Of a DNA stretch of 64,000 nucleotides, positions 22,999 through 34,352 are shown piece after piece. The notes under the pieces were generated by a model that searched no databases, was not told where the DNA came from, and saw nothing but the letters and a program-made list of their open reading frames with translations. A program made the position numbers and the translations under genes. The DNA lies in the NCBI RefSeq assembly GCF_030247195.1, contig NC_080672.1:375200166-375264165 (forward strand). The letters are read 5' to 3'. How positions within the stretch are numbered: position 1 is the first letter of the stretch; every line of letters starts with the position of its first letter. This DNA comes from Topomyia yanbarensis (lineage: Eukaryota > Arthropoda > Insecta > Diptera > Culicidae).

Positions 22999-23864
22999 CA
23001 CAGAGGAGTAACTAGAACAAATTCTTGGCCAAAAACCAAAACATTTTTTTTCGATTTCGTTATATTTTTTTTACATACCTAAGAACCTACTGTATAACGT
23101 GGCAAAATTAGGAGTATATCAAAAATTGTTAAAGAATTTTTGCATGTATGCCCTATGGTGATATTTTAAGGGTTATTTTAATCGTTTTCGTTATATATTC
23201 AGCAAAATCGCTTACTAGTGATGATGACTGTATTAAATAAGATAATATTATTACAAACGTTGTTCAACACAACCGTTTGTTTAACTTCAGCTTAAAACTA
23301 ACTAAAAAAGTAAACTTGCTGTGTATTGCACCAACTTTAAAAAATACCTTGTTTTAACATTTTATTCCAAATTTGAATTATAAAAAAGTTACATTATACG
23401 GCTAGATCCGACAAAGCTGCTGAAGCAGTATTACAATACAAGATTTCAGCTATACAAAAAATATTCGAACTCTTCCGATCTTGTCCGATCCACCAATCCC
23501 AAGCGATTTGAAAATATTGAAATTTTGACTAATTTGAGGAACACCGAAATGCTGTAGGGCCAAATATTATGTTTGCCAACATGTATCTCTATGAAGATAT
23601 GCACAGGCGTCCCTTTTCTTCTCTCTTTCCCACTGATCAAATGTTTTTGCAACTGGAAAAATAAATGTATTCACAAAGATCACCTAGAAATTACTAGTAT
23701 TTGAAAGGATATAAAAAATTGGCCTCTGCACTGGTAGGTGGGTAGATGCCAAATTGTTCCAAAAACTAGTAATTGTCTATTTTTAGTTCCTATTAAGGCA
23801 TAATAACAACAATTGCAGCAGCAAATAATTTTGGCCAGGATTCGACCCCAATTACTCCTCTGTG
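22999..23864. mobile_element. TIR element with CACAG ends and 5-bp target duplication (Transib-like?)
   Basis: The inverted ends CACAGAGGAGTAA are flanked by the direct repeat GACTG at 22994-22998 and 23865-23869. A 5-bp duplication plus a TIR starting CACAG is seen in the Transib superfamily. The 866-bp interior is AT-rich and encodes nothing recognisable. The superfamily assignment is an inference from ends alone. Confidence 0.55.
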
Positions 23865-23887
23865 GACTGGTCCATTACCGGGCATTG

Positions 23888-24010
23888 GTCCAGATTCGGG
23901 AACTTGTCTGGATCCGGAAACTGATCCGGATCGGGAACTAGTCCAGATCCGGAAACTGATCCAGATCGGGACCTGTGTCAGATCCGGAAACTAGGCCGGA
24001 TCCGAAAACT
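23888..24010. repeat. 17-18-bp tandem repeat (GATCCGGAAACT)
   Basis: About seven units alternate between GATCCGGAAACT and GATC(C)GGGAACT cores with a period of 17-18 bp. It is minisatellite-like and lies inside the hAT element. Confidence 0.8.
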
Positions 24011-24506
24011 GCCTAAAATTTTTCATTCACTATCCAAGTTACCCTATAGAAATTCCGCCTATTTCTGCCAAAATTGGTGCAGATTCCGGCCTGAATTTGG
24101 GTAGAAATCCGCCAGAATTTAGGCTGTTTTGACTTGATACTAATACTATCATAGAAATCGACCGAATTATCCTACATCGTCATTCCACCGTTTACTACCT
24201 TTGCGGTAATATGAGTTTAATACCGCAATGCGCAATTACCAAAAAGGCAATAGAATCTTACCCAAAAGTAATAGAAACATGTCCGTTGGATTTTGGGTGT
24301 AGTATTCAACAAACACATTTTCGCTGAGCCGTCGGACAAACAGTCCTGTTAACAAAGAGTGTTTCCAAATAGCCACCCGATATTATCAGGGGTTTTTCAT
24401 TTTCACTTACACCCGCCATATCTGAACTTTCTCAGTACGAGGAGAAATCACTTCGAATCTTACTACCCACTCGGGAAAAAGGTGTTCCGCCGGCCCTGCG
24501 TTTACG

Positions 24507-26160
24507 GACTCCTCTCGTGTCTCGATCCCTATAACACTCGCTATTCTCCTCGAGTAGAAGGTTTATGGGAATCGTTCCAGTTATAAAGTAGGCTGCCTCT
24601 GACGAGATAGTTTGATACGCGTAAGACATGATCATCAGCCTGAACGTGCTCTGCCGAGATGTGTTACTTTTCGTCTGCAGTACCGTCACCCAAGCAGGTC
24701 CTGCGTATCTGAGGACCGATATGGAGCCAGTAGTCGCTTTTCACTGCTGCTGACCGCCGAATTGCTGGGCATGATCCGAGTTGGCGCCGAGATCACTTTT
24801 ACGGCCGTCCTGCATGCGTGGTCGCTTTGAGTTGATGATACACTCCCCGACCGAAATTCTCGCTTGCTGCGCTGCCTTTCGGTTGATTATAAAATCTTTC
24901 TCGATTTTGTTATGAGATAAAACCAGCTTCTTCTGGCGCATCCAGGCTTCCACAGCATCTACCGTCTCCACGGCGAGTACTTCTACTACCTCTAGTGATT
25001 CGTCGATCACTAGGAGCACCACATCATCCGCAAAACCGACAATCTTCACACCCCTGGGGAGGCTCAGCTCCGTCGTACATAGCATTCCAAAGAGTTGGAC
25101 CGAGTATGGAACGCCCGCTGTTACGGTTACACTTCTTTTTCCGGCGTCAGTTTCGTAGATCAGTTGCTGGTTTTAGAAGTAGCTCCTCAGAATCCTACAG
25201 CCCAACCAGTGTAACTACTCCGCTGTAACGGTTTTCCCTTCTCTTTACTTTCTGCACAACTTCCATAGTTTTCACAGCCGTTCGTGTGGCGTCCACCATG
25301 GATCCACGCTTCCGACATTCATATTGGATAGGCCATCCTCTTCCTCCGTGTATGTTGTAAGCCTGCTAATGATTACTCTTATAAGCACCTTGCAGACTGT
25401 ATTCAACAGGCATATCGGCCTGTATGCTGAAGGGCCTTCAGGGGGCTTGCCTGGTTTCGGCAACAGCGCCAGCTTTTATCCCTTCCAGATATCGTAGAAT
25501 TTACCATCGTCGATACACTTTTGCAATGCGGTCCTAAACATGTCCGAGATCGTTAGAATTGCTGTTTTCAGAGCCACTTTGGGGATCACGGCTAATCCCG
25601 AGGCCTTCTTGGTTTTTTAAGCTTTTTCACCACTATCAGCTCCTCGTTAATTACCCGAGCTTTTTCTTTCATACTGAGCCCCATATGGCGTGAGCGGGAA
25701 CGCGGTCGGTTCATGCTGTGAAGATAGCGTTTCTACGAATACTCTGATACTTTCGGGGTACCTATCCGGTGGCACTGTCAGTCCTCTTATCTTCGCCATG
25801 GCAACTGACGGATTTGAATTTGCGTTGCGGTAAAGCTCCTCTAGGCAGGCTTTCTTATTGATTTCCTTGTTAAGTACGGTTCTTGCCGCCTTTTACACTG
25901 ATCTTAGAGCAGGCAACATGTACGTAGATCAGCCATCGCCGAGATTCACCAGAAGGCTCAGATTGATAAACCCTTCCGTTAGCTTATCGAGCATCGTCCA
26001 CCGCTGAGGAGCGCAGCAGCTACAGATTCCAAAGCCTTAATATGCGCGATAAACCACTTCCCGAAATGGATATCTTCCCGTCGTCCAAATCGGCACTAAT
26101 TTTGCGTTATCCAGTTTCCAGTATACGGCTGGTATACGACATGACTCGGAAATGAAAGCT
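24507..26160 (-). pseudogene. R1-type ORF2: endonuclease remnant and reverse transcriptase, with frame breaks
   Basis: Upstream half of the ORF2 interrupted by the hAT element. An endonuclease start is visible at about 26060-26160 (LQRSLNAM, PYTGNW), but most of the endonuclease is deleted. Reverse transcriptase blocks follow: LPKPGKPPEGPSAYRPICLL and NTVCKVLIRVI (25272-25463), then KIVGFADDVVLLV with the catalytic FADD (24741-25085), then RDTRGVRK running into the insertion. Stop codons and frameshifts separate the blocks, so it is inactive. Confidence 0.8.
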
Positions 26161-26389
26161 ACATCGCATTTAAACTCCGCTGCAGATTACCGCAGCAAGT
26201 GTTGTGCTGTGTTGCAGTGGTTGAGGTTGATTTGTGTTACCTCCACTGTGACTTCGTTTCACTCGCCTGTTTGAAGGCCGAACATCGTGGGCCTCCTGTA
26301 ACGTGGTTGTTACCGTCTTCGTTTGCACAGATCAAACATCTCGGAGCCTGTCGGAAGTCTTTTGCTGTGTGGCATTTATTCCCGCACCT

Positions 26390-27921
26390 TCAGCATAATT
26401 TGCTACTGTCAGGTTCACTGCAGTTTCTAGCCAGGTGGCCGAACTCTCCTCGACACTTGAAGCACACTTCCGGTCGCTGAGACATACTCAGTGGATATAT
26501 CGGTTTTAGTTCCTTTTTTGCTGTTTCGACTGAAAGGCTAACCGAAGTCGCTTGCGTGCCGAAAGATCCCCTCCTGATTCGGATCTTCATCTGCACCTCT
26601 CCAAGTTCACACTTTTTTTTCAGAGTTTCTCTTAGCCTCTTTTCCGAGGATACTTCATCTAGGTCCTTACATTGGATGGTTACCTCCAGGCACTTCCACC
26701 GCATCGCCCATGGCGTTTTCTGTGAGCTTTTTATAAGCAGAGTGACTTCGGATCCTTTTTTCAATTCCAGAATCATTGCTCCGGAGCGGGTGCACCTGAT
26801 TTTTTAACGTCTGAGCCCAGATCTTTGAGCACCGGGTTTATCCGTATTACGCGCAGTATCTTCTCGTACGAGTCATCGTTAGCTTCGACTATACCTTTGT
26901 TTGGTCCCTTGAAAAGCTATTGCTTTTCGGGCCTAGCCTTGTTGTACGCTGCCCGTATTGCTCACGTTATTTGCTGCTTCATTTTCTACGCGTACCACAG
27001 TTCCGGAAGCCTCCTTGTGTTTCTTGGTACCTCCTGGTCTCCCATCACCTGGTGAAGCTCTTGGCCTTTTCAGCAAAGGTCACGGTTTTCGCCTCATAAA
27101 TTTCCCTAACTTTTGGTGGTGCCAATTTTTGTCTTATTTCCAAGGACTTCTTGGCAATCAACAACTTCTTTCTAGTTACCTCCGCTTTCTGTTCCAATGT
27201 TCTCCATTCATTGACGGCCAATCCAAGGTTTGTTGTGCAGAACCAGTGTCTTGATGTCCTTGTGCACATTACTCCTTTTGTCGACAAAGTTGTGCAGTGC
27301 GTCCACCAGTTTTTAACTACTATTACAATCGGCAAGCTTGGTGTTTTCAACCAAGCGCTGCCTTTCTACTTTTGCTACTTCTGTTGAAGCTGTTACTGTT
27401 GAACCTGCGATTGCGGCAGCTGATCCTGTTGTTGAAGCTACTGCTGCTGCTTCTCCTGGTCGAGTTGTTGTTGCACTGGTTGGCTTTGCAGAAATGGTGA
27501 CCTCGTTAAACCACTTGCGGCGAAGAAATTCGCCGCGTCCACTCCATATGTGTGGGTTTCTTGCTCCATTTTATTGGATCTCAACTCCGGACCGCCATCT
27601 CCACTTGATGTACATAGTCGCCTCTTGTGATCCCATGGTTCACCACAGGGAGGCCATACTAGGGTTGATGCTATCCTTCATGGGGAGTAGTGTTTATAGA
27701 CGAATCTGCGTAAAATCGGGAATGTCCCATCCGAACCTAGTACCTCGAACTATTCGGTGACGAGTTTTAAACGTACTCGGAGAACTGCCAAGGTTTCAAC
27801 ACGACGGAGACAGCCGTGCTATTAGCTCACTCGACATTTCAAGTCGGTATCATCCTTCCTTACTCAGGGAGTAGAGCATGACGCCTGTCAGTCCAAAGTC
27901 GCTGTCCAGTTCGCGATCCAT
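26390..27921 (-). pseudogene. R1-type ORF1 (gag-like) pseudogene
   Basis: The likely start codon is at 27919-27921 (MDRELDSDFGLTGV), followed by a frameshift. A repeat of CAG/GCA codons near 27360-27470 would give a Q-rich or, in the shifted frame, an A/T-rich stretch. Then come a charged segment (27045-27350) and the 3' part (26390-26776) with the CCHC knuckle CFKCRGEFGHLARNC, which binds RNA in these elements. Several frame changes are needed to read through. Confidence 0.75.
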
Positions 27922-27930
27922 GTCCTATCC

Positions 27931-28562
27931 TTTGACAACAGTTAATCGGTGAGTGCGTGTGTGCACACTATTTTTGAAGGATTTGCCGTGCAATAAATAT
28001 GTGTTCAGTAATTGATCTGCCGTCGATGGAACTGACTTGATAACTACCAACAAATTCATTTACCAGTGCCGATAGGTATCGGAATAGCATCGGGAATGGC
28101 AAATTGTACGCGGGATTTCAAACTGTGATCGTTTTCAAGTTTTGCAGTCTAATTTCTTCGCGTTGTTATGATATAACAATAGAATCGGGAAATATTTTAT
28201 TTTAACTGTGCACCCAAAACAAACCCGGTAAGAATAACTTACATTAATACATAAATCTCATGACAATTTCAGAAGCGTATACATTAGACTGCCAACAACT
28301 TTGGAATTCAATAAGACCTATCTAGAACTATTCGCAATACGGTCTCTAACCACTATGCTAAATGCTGACGGAATAGCATAGCATAGCATAGCATAGCACG
28401 AACACCTGCACAAATCGTAAATGGAGTTGCAGAAATGAGTATATTCTTTGTTATATTAGTTATCGCCACAAACCGCAATGACGTAGACCCGCTCATTTCC
28501 ACACACCTGGTCACGTCCTTATAGAGTACTTGACAATCTGTATCTGTATTAGTGTGCTCAAC
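27931..28562. other. Possible 5' UTR of the R1-type element, then repeat DNA
   Basis: No gene is seen. A microsatellite of five or so AGCAT units lies at 28372-28398. The preceding 27 bases (28349-28375) recur exactly at 30600-30626. Confidence 0.5.
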
Positions 28563-28790
28563 GGTTTGTTTTCCTCCACCTGTTATAGATGGAGGAAAAC
28601 AAATCGAAAATAACTTTTCGGTCGGATTATTTTCTTGATGGAATATGACCAACCGGAATTGTACGTCATCCGAATAAGTTTTACAGCGACATAGAGCATT
28701 TCAACACCATTATAAATACTTTACGAAAGCCAATTCAAATGTTTAAATTAGCTGACAGTTTTATATATGACAGCTGGAGGAAAACAAACC
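28563..28790. mobile_element. Foldback MITE, GGTTTGTTTTCCTCCA ends
   Basis: The left end GGTTTGTTTTCCTCCACCTG and the right end, inverted GGTTTGTTTTCCTCCAGCTG, are about 228 bp apart. A further inverted copy of the end sits immediately inside the left end (28590-28606), giving a local hairpin. Confidence 0.72.
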
Positions 28791-28817
28791 CCCAGACAGT
28801 GCGAGTGAAATCATTTG

Positions 28818-29027
28818 CCTAGAGTAGAAAAGCTCTCGACAGAGAACTGCGGAGACTCCATTTTGGATCGATTGGATTCGCGTTTAGCTGTCAAAAAACG
28901 AATCCAATCGAACATTGCCTATCCTTATAACATTGGACCTGTTGCCATACAATGCCGGGGCATACGTTGCCAAAAATGCTGTTTTTCTCTCCGCAGTTCT
29001 CTTACTCGAGTTTTTCTAGCCTAGAGT
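28818..29027. mobile_element. Foldback MITE with GAGAACTGCGGAGA arms
   Basis: CCTAGAGTAGAAAAGCTC plus GAGAACTGCGGAGA on the left is matched in inverse on the right. Inside is a second palindrome built on CGATTGGATTCG. About 210 bp, non-coding. Confidence 0.72.
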
Positions 29028-29132
29028 TCTATAAGCGTTTTAATTTCATGATTGTCCTATCATCTACTTACGCTCGGAACCGAAACAGATTCCTTAGATG
29101 ACGGAGATTACAAACGGCGAAAGATATACATT

Positions 29133-29365
29133 TCGACAAACATATGATTACGGCCTAAAAGCCAACTGTCAAAATCCACTTTGAATGGAAATTCCAGACA
29201 AACCGTTACTAGTCGAACACAGCTCACAACAGTTTATGAAAGAGAAAACTTTTCTCTTTCGTTTACTACCAACATCTGTGATTGGCGTGTAAAGGTTTGT
29301 CCGGAATTTCCATTCAAAGTGGATTTTGACAGTTGGCTTTTAGGCCGTAATCATATGTTTGTCGA
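29133..29365. mobile_element. MITE with ~72-bp near-perfect TIRs
   Basis: The ends begin TCGACAAACATATGATTACG and stay complementary for about 72 bases with one mismatch. The core is AGAAAGAGAAAACTTTTCTC. Total 233 bp. A diverged half copy is recognisable at 48185-48240. The + strand open frame here follows the arms and is not a gene. Confidence 0.82.
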
Positions 29366-30190
29366 GACATAATTAAATAATTGGGAGTTATATAAATCAA
29401 TATTACTAATACTTACAAATGCGCCCGCCTGTGAAAATATTGTTAAAAGAAAATAAAAACATTACCTCTAAGGGATACCAACTTATTTAGAAAAGGTGAA
29501 TCGAAGGCACTAAAGGTAGGAATCCTAACATCGAGCTCTCACAAAGTGGCCGCGTTTTACAGAAAAGAAATGTTTACATGTATTCATTCATGCATGGTAA
29601 CAGTGACCCAATTAATAAAATAAAAACCTATCAGCAAAAACCTCCATAATTCTACTGCGCTTTTTCTTCGGTCGATTTATTTATTTTCGGCCTGAAAAAT
29701 ACCGGCTGGGGTCCTACAATGCTAATGCAAACTATTACAGTATTTGAAAACACTAACTCCAAGCACGTTCATATGGAAATTCTCCGGAAGCCTTCCAAAA
29801 CGAATAGCATATCACAAATAGTTGCTCTATCATGGAAGGGCCAATATGTTGGAAGCAATATTTAAACCAATATACACCTGGCAATGTACTTATAATGACC
29901 AGGAAAAAAAAAAGAAAATTCCTTGGATAACCATTGAAGAGAACTTCAATCACGGAATTTCTATTCTCCCCAATCATACCGCCTACCAGTAGAACAAGCT
30001 CACTAGTTAATAAGCAAAGACTCAATGATGACAGTTGCAGGATATTCAAGATTCTCGGTCACCTGAGACAACACATGATATGATGTGTGTCTGATGATCT
30101 GCAACACCCATGGAGCATTCGAAGACAGAACCACATATCGAAGATAACTGCATCAGGCAAATCTTCGCACTAAGGAGCGCTCCTTCTTAA

Positions 30191-30306
30191 CCCTGCAGCA
30201 CTCGCGCCGTTGTATTTTTTGCAACATCTTCCGAAACTTTAGCGAAATCTTCTTCCAGCACCAACGGCTGCTCATTCGGGGAGCCATTCGCGCGAATACC
30301 GGAGGG
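30191..30306. mobile_element. Small piggyBac-like MITE with TTAA target
   Basis: TTAA (30187-30190) is followed by CCCTGCAGCACTCGCGC, and the right end is GCGCGAATACCGGAGGG followed by TTAA (30307-30310). The TTAA duplication and the CCCT start fit piggyBac-type transposition. The element is 116 bp long, with TIRs matching at about 12 of 17 positions. Confidence 0.6.
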
Positions 30307-30310
30307 TTAA

Positions 30311-33250
30311 AGCTCATCCATGTTTCCCAGAGTATTCACCAGTGTGAAAATGGGTTGAATTCCCATCTCTTCTCCAACAAGTCCTTCAATTGATTCGCCC
30401 GCGAAGGTCGCTTCAGGCAGCATCTGTAATTTCTTTATCCAGCTAGTGTTTGCAGATCCGGATGACGAAGGGTTTCTTCAAAGTCCGGAAACGGTTTCAA
30501 AACCCGTTGATCAGTTTTGCTTGTCGTAATTTCACTAGTCTTCAAAATTAACGCTTGATAATTTCGGAAAAATGTTGACAGGAGCGAAAAAAGTTGACCA
30601 CCACTATGCTAAATGCTGACGGAATATGTACAAAACTGGAAAATTATTTAAAAAAAAAAATATTGGAAATATTACGGATTTCTTTTAAGGTATGAGCCTG
30701 GCATTCTTGAATTGTTAAATTGGGAGAGAATTGTGTATGTACTATTACAAAAATTGGAGATGGTGGAATATTTGTTATAAAAGATTATTTGTTCTAGTAA
30801 ATAGAATATGAAATTTTCATATCTGATTCATAACGAATGCGCAAAAAATATAACATCGGTCTGGGAGCGACTAAGTGACTACCACTATGTTTGAGCTCAA
30901 AGATCACAACTTTCCTTATCATACATTTGCGGAATGATCGCATAAACATTGATACACCGAATGGTCATTCAAAACTACTTTTCTGTGTGGAAAGCGCAAA
31001 TGAATAAGAACATTCTGAGTAAAATTTTGAACCACCAATTACAGAACCACCTAGAATGCACCTAAAAATTAGTGACAATGAGAAAGTAATTCCATGCCGA
31101 TAGAGAAATATGATAACAGCTGAAACCTTGCTTGAAAACATTCACAGCATAATAGGTATTACCTTGATATGGTCAAAAGTTCATCACTCACTCACTTCTA
31201 AGCACGAAAACTTGACAAACTGTCATGCAGTGAATGATGCTACATATTTGCAATATAATAGTCCCAAAAGTTTCCGAAAATTTTCAAGCGGGGCTGAAGT
31301 TTTAGGAGAGCAAAAAATGCATGTTTTGACGATGCAGATAAAATGAATGCAACGGGAAAATTAAATTTTAGTACGATTTTAGTAGTCAATAGTTTGAATC
31401 AGAAAACATTTACAGACCTTAGGTAATCCGTGAGTGTTAAAAATTGTAGAATGTGATGAAGTGTAAAGGAGAACTAAACATCACCTTAAACTACAACTAA
31501 TATTGAGGCTTGGTGCAAGGAATGTTAAAAAATTCAATCCAAATCTTCGCTTTCGTAATGTAAACAATTTGTTTTTTTTTTTGTAAATCAGCAACTAAAA
31601 TCTAACTGGTTCGATTTGAATTATTCCTGCAGTGGCTACAAGCACGAAACAAACTTTTTTCATATAATGCCGGATAAAATTTTAGAGAATCATAGTATAT
31701 TTTGTATGTAAAAAATGCAAAACAATGAACTGTTCGGCCTGAAACGGTTCATTATATAGGTCATCGCGTGTAGTGTGCGAAATGAAAAAAAATATCTTCT
31801 ATAATTGCTGCCTGAAAAACTGATGCAGAGAATAGATACAGAACAGTTCTGTATCTACTGTTAAGTGTGGGATCACGTAATAACGTAATTAGCTTGGAGA
31901 CCTTTCAACTCTAATCTCACTGATACCTTTCCATTGTTTTAACCAAATGTATCTCAGCATAATTATGAAATAAAGATAGAAATGGACTGAACATATTGTA
32001 CCTAATAGGCATTAGAAATAACGATAAAATTAATTTTCAAGAAAATTACTTTCAGCTAGGTTCTGTGACAATTCATGATAAATAGGCGTTAATCATCATT
32101 TTTTTATCACTTCGCACTTCCCGCCAATTCCTGCTTCATACTAATCATATTGAACAACCCTGTCTCCTACCAATAACACCATTACATATCCCATGAAAAG
32201 ACAACGAGTTAACACGCAATACCAAACAAAGAAGGTTATTCGATTTTGCTTCAATTTTTACCACTTGAACTACAACGACGTTCAGCTTAACCGATTTCAA
32301 AGCCATTGTATTTAAATCAATAATGTGATGGATGGTTTTAATATATCGATAAAGTCATTGCCAATACAGCGCTTTGTAAAATTACGTTGTTCTCCCACTT
32401 AGAAAGAAATATATCCTGCTGAATAAATTGAAATTAATAACTTTACTTGCCAGAACCATCCGGGTCTAGTCGACAAAACAAATTTCGGTAATGTTGACAA
32501 ATTAAACACGTGATAATATCATTTGCCACCGTTCCTTTGCACTCAACAGCAATTCTGTTCCCGTATTCAAATATATGCACAATGTACATGTACATGCAAT
32601 CCTGGGCACCATAAAAAGCTTTATATTTAAAGAAAAAAAACGGAAAACAAAATTAGTTAATCACTTCCTTTGCACTTCTCGAATCACGCGATAATGACTT
32701 GAACAAGCTGTGCTTCCTGGTCCTGGACTGAACTTCGACTGACTGCCACTAATTACAATAGTCACCTGAACGTGGTAACCACATTCGATTCAAACACAAC
32801 GTGCCATGTGTTTTTTAATCGAATTTTATATAGCCCTAAGCCAACGCAAACCGAATAGCTAAAAACTATAGATGTTAACAGTCACATTAAACTTACAGTA
32901 AACAACCGCTATTAACTGCGAGATCATTTAAATTTTCGACGAAATCATGACATCACTTTTAGACAGGAGCAAAGCCGAAAGGCTTTCTCCCCGAACTGTT
33001 TCTTCGGAAGGCTACCGCAACACTGAACTTAAAGGCTGGTACCAACGTCCGAGCAAAGGTACGTAAAGGACATTCTGGCGAGCGGAAGAAACCGAAATCG
33101 TAAGGATGGCTGTGATACGAAGTAGTGGTAAGCTGTAAACGAAAGTAAATTACAGTCTTGTAAAGGGAATCCCGTTGAAAAAGTTGCAGTGATTATAAGT
33201 ACATATATATGCCACAAAACATGATTGAATAGTATTAAATTCATTCCATG
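30311..33250. other. Intergenic or intronic DNA, no gene recognised
   Basis: AT-rich, with short open frames only. No TIR element with clear ends was found. It may be intronic to the gene whose first coding exon is at 33440-33901 on the - strand, because the remaining exons must lie to the left. Confidence 0.4.
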
Positions 33251-33439
33251 ACATCAGTTTTAAAATATTACTACATTAAAGTTTGGTTTAAAAAAATTGA
33301 TTTAGGTGTCCTAGCAAAACTATTTTATTCGGGTCCTTTCCATAATGAAATGTATCATTTACGATTATCACCCCCTCGAAATCTGCGGCGGCGCAAATAT
33401 ACGGTAAACAAACGAGTAGGTAGTGCTATTTATTCTCAC

Positions 33440-33901
33440 CTGTTGCTTCTGCTGTCCCGACGGTGACACGTTGCTGCTGGGTGATTCGCCCCTTCCTACT
33501 GGAACCAGCCTCCGGTGACCATCACCAGCGCCGGCGGGGCTTGCGGAAGATTCGGAAAACTTGTACTCAACACCATCCAAACTGTTGAATTTAAGTAGCT
33601 TTTCTATTGGGCATTCTACTTTTAGGGGACTTTTGCTCACACCGGGGGATAACAAAGTACCAGAATCAGTTTTTGTTCCTGCATCATTTTGAACCAGTTT
33701 CGAGTTCAGCTCGTCTTTTGACTGTTTCACATTGTCGCCATCGATCAAATCAGTGTAAGTAACCGATTTAGGTGAATTCACATTGTCAGGTTCTAATAGC
33801 CGGATCTTTTCCGCTGCGAAACGTTCGCGTTCTAGAGCGAGTAAACGTTTTTGCTCTTGGATGTATTTTGTGATGTTGAACTCGTAACTGTCATCCGCCA
33901 T
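33440..33901 (-). CDS. First coding exon of an unidentified coiled-coil protein gene
   Basis: An open frame of 154 codons starts MADDSYEFNITKYIQEQKRL and continues LALERERFAAEKIRLLEP, a charged segment likely to form a short coiled coil. A polar, Ser/Pro/Asp-rich and probably disordered region follows (SPKSVTYTDLIDGDNVK, LLSPGVSKSPLK) and ends PSGQQKQQ. At 33440 the frame meets CAACAG|GTGAGA, an excellent 5' splice donor in phase 0. The codons beyond it (to 33368) are intronic. The partner exons were not found to the left, so the gene is partial here. The EEQK/ERERF-like start loosely recalls centrosomal proteins such as CSPP1, but that is not a firm match. Confidence 0.6.
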
Positions 33902-34150
33902 CTCCCTCGTTAATTATTAGACTTTTGTTCAACTTTACTCAACCGGTATTATGCGCACTGATTCATCTCATAACAATATACCTATTATAAATAATTCTCA
34001 CATTAAATAAAACTAACAACCTAATACACTTTTCTAAACTACGACAAAGGCCGTTAAATCGATTGTTTTGTTTACATCCGCGAACATTATTCAAACAGCG
34101 AAAGGACTGACGTTTAACGATGCTGTGAGATGAGCATCAGGTCCGCACTG
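33902..34150 (-). promoter_or_regulatory. Probable 5' UTR/promoter region of the 33440-33901 gene
   Basis: Single-copy-looking sequence upstream of the start codon; no TATA box in good position. An ATCGAT block (34057-34062) resembles the core of the DRE element used by insect housekeeping promoters, but one copy of so short a motif is weak evidence. Confidence 0.25.
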
Positions 34151-34352
34151 ACAGCATTACCGTCAGGTCTCTTTATTTTGTACTGCTTTCTTTTTGTTAA
34201 TCGTATTTGTTCCAGTTGAAAACCAAAATAGTGTCCTTGCGCTTTTCGTTTTGTGCGCTATTTCCATTTTCAACTGCAATCAGAATATCATACTCCATTG
34301 GATGACCCCGGAAGCCACTAAGCACTATTCCGGTCAAACCATTCGAAATTCT

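Larger units (their letters stand above)
19781..24498. mobile_element. hAT-like element (4.7 kb) inserted in the R1-type ORF2
   Basis: The ends are CAGGGCCGGCG and its inverse, followed by GTGGGTAGTA-type subterminal sequence on both sides. The target duplication CGTTTACG is exact (19773-19780 and 24499-24506). Removing one duplicate and the element restores an uninterrupted R1 frame (VRKRARA across the join). No hAT transposase (RNase-H-like DDE or BED finger) is seen inside. The present bulk is later insertions: MITEs at 20050-20578 and 22999-23864 and an I-like non-LTR fragment at 20584-22760. Confidence 0.9.
18219..27930 (-). mobile_element. R1-type non-LTR retrotransposon, split by a hAT insertion
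   Basis: An almost full-length but decayed element on the - strand. From its 5' end (right) to its 3' end it holds an ORF1 start (ATG at 27921), a Q/A-rich stretch, a CCHC zinc knuckle (near 26400-26470), an endonuclease remnant, reverse transcriptase, a C-terminal zinc finger, a tandem-repeat 3' UTR and an A-run at 18220-18226. The C-terminal WTHRLIPCLLGWVNRAHGEV and QFLSGHGCLKKYLNRF are characteristic of the R1 group. The reading frame runs into and out of the hAT element at 19781-24498, so that copy came later. Confidence 0.85.

Noticed and set aside
24432..24689. A separate 85-codon gene on the - strand
   Set aside because: It is the R1-type ORF2 reading into the end of the hAT element.
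27297..27760. Leucine/valine-rich + strand frames
   Set aside because: They are the antisense of a CAG-rich segment in the R1-type ORF1.
28372..28398. CRISPR-like short repeats (AGCAT)n
   Set aside because: A simple pentanucleotide microsatellite without spacers.
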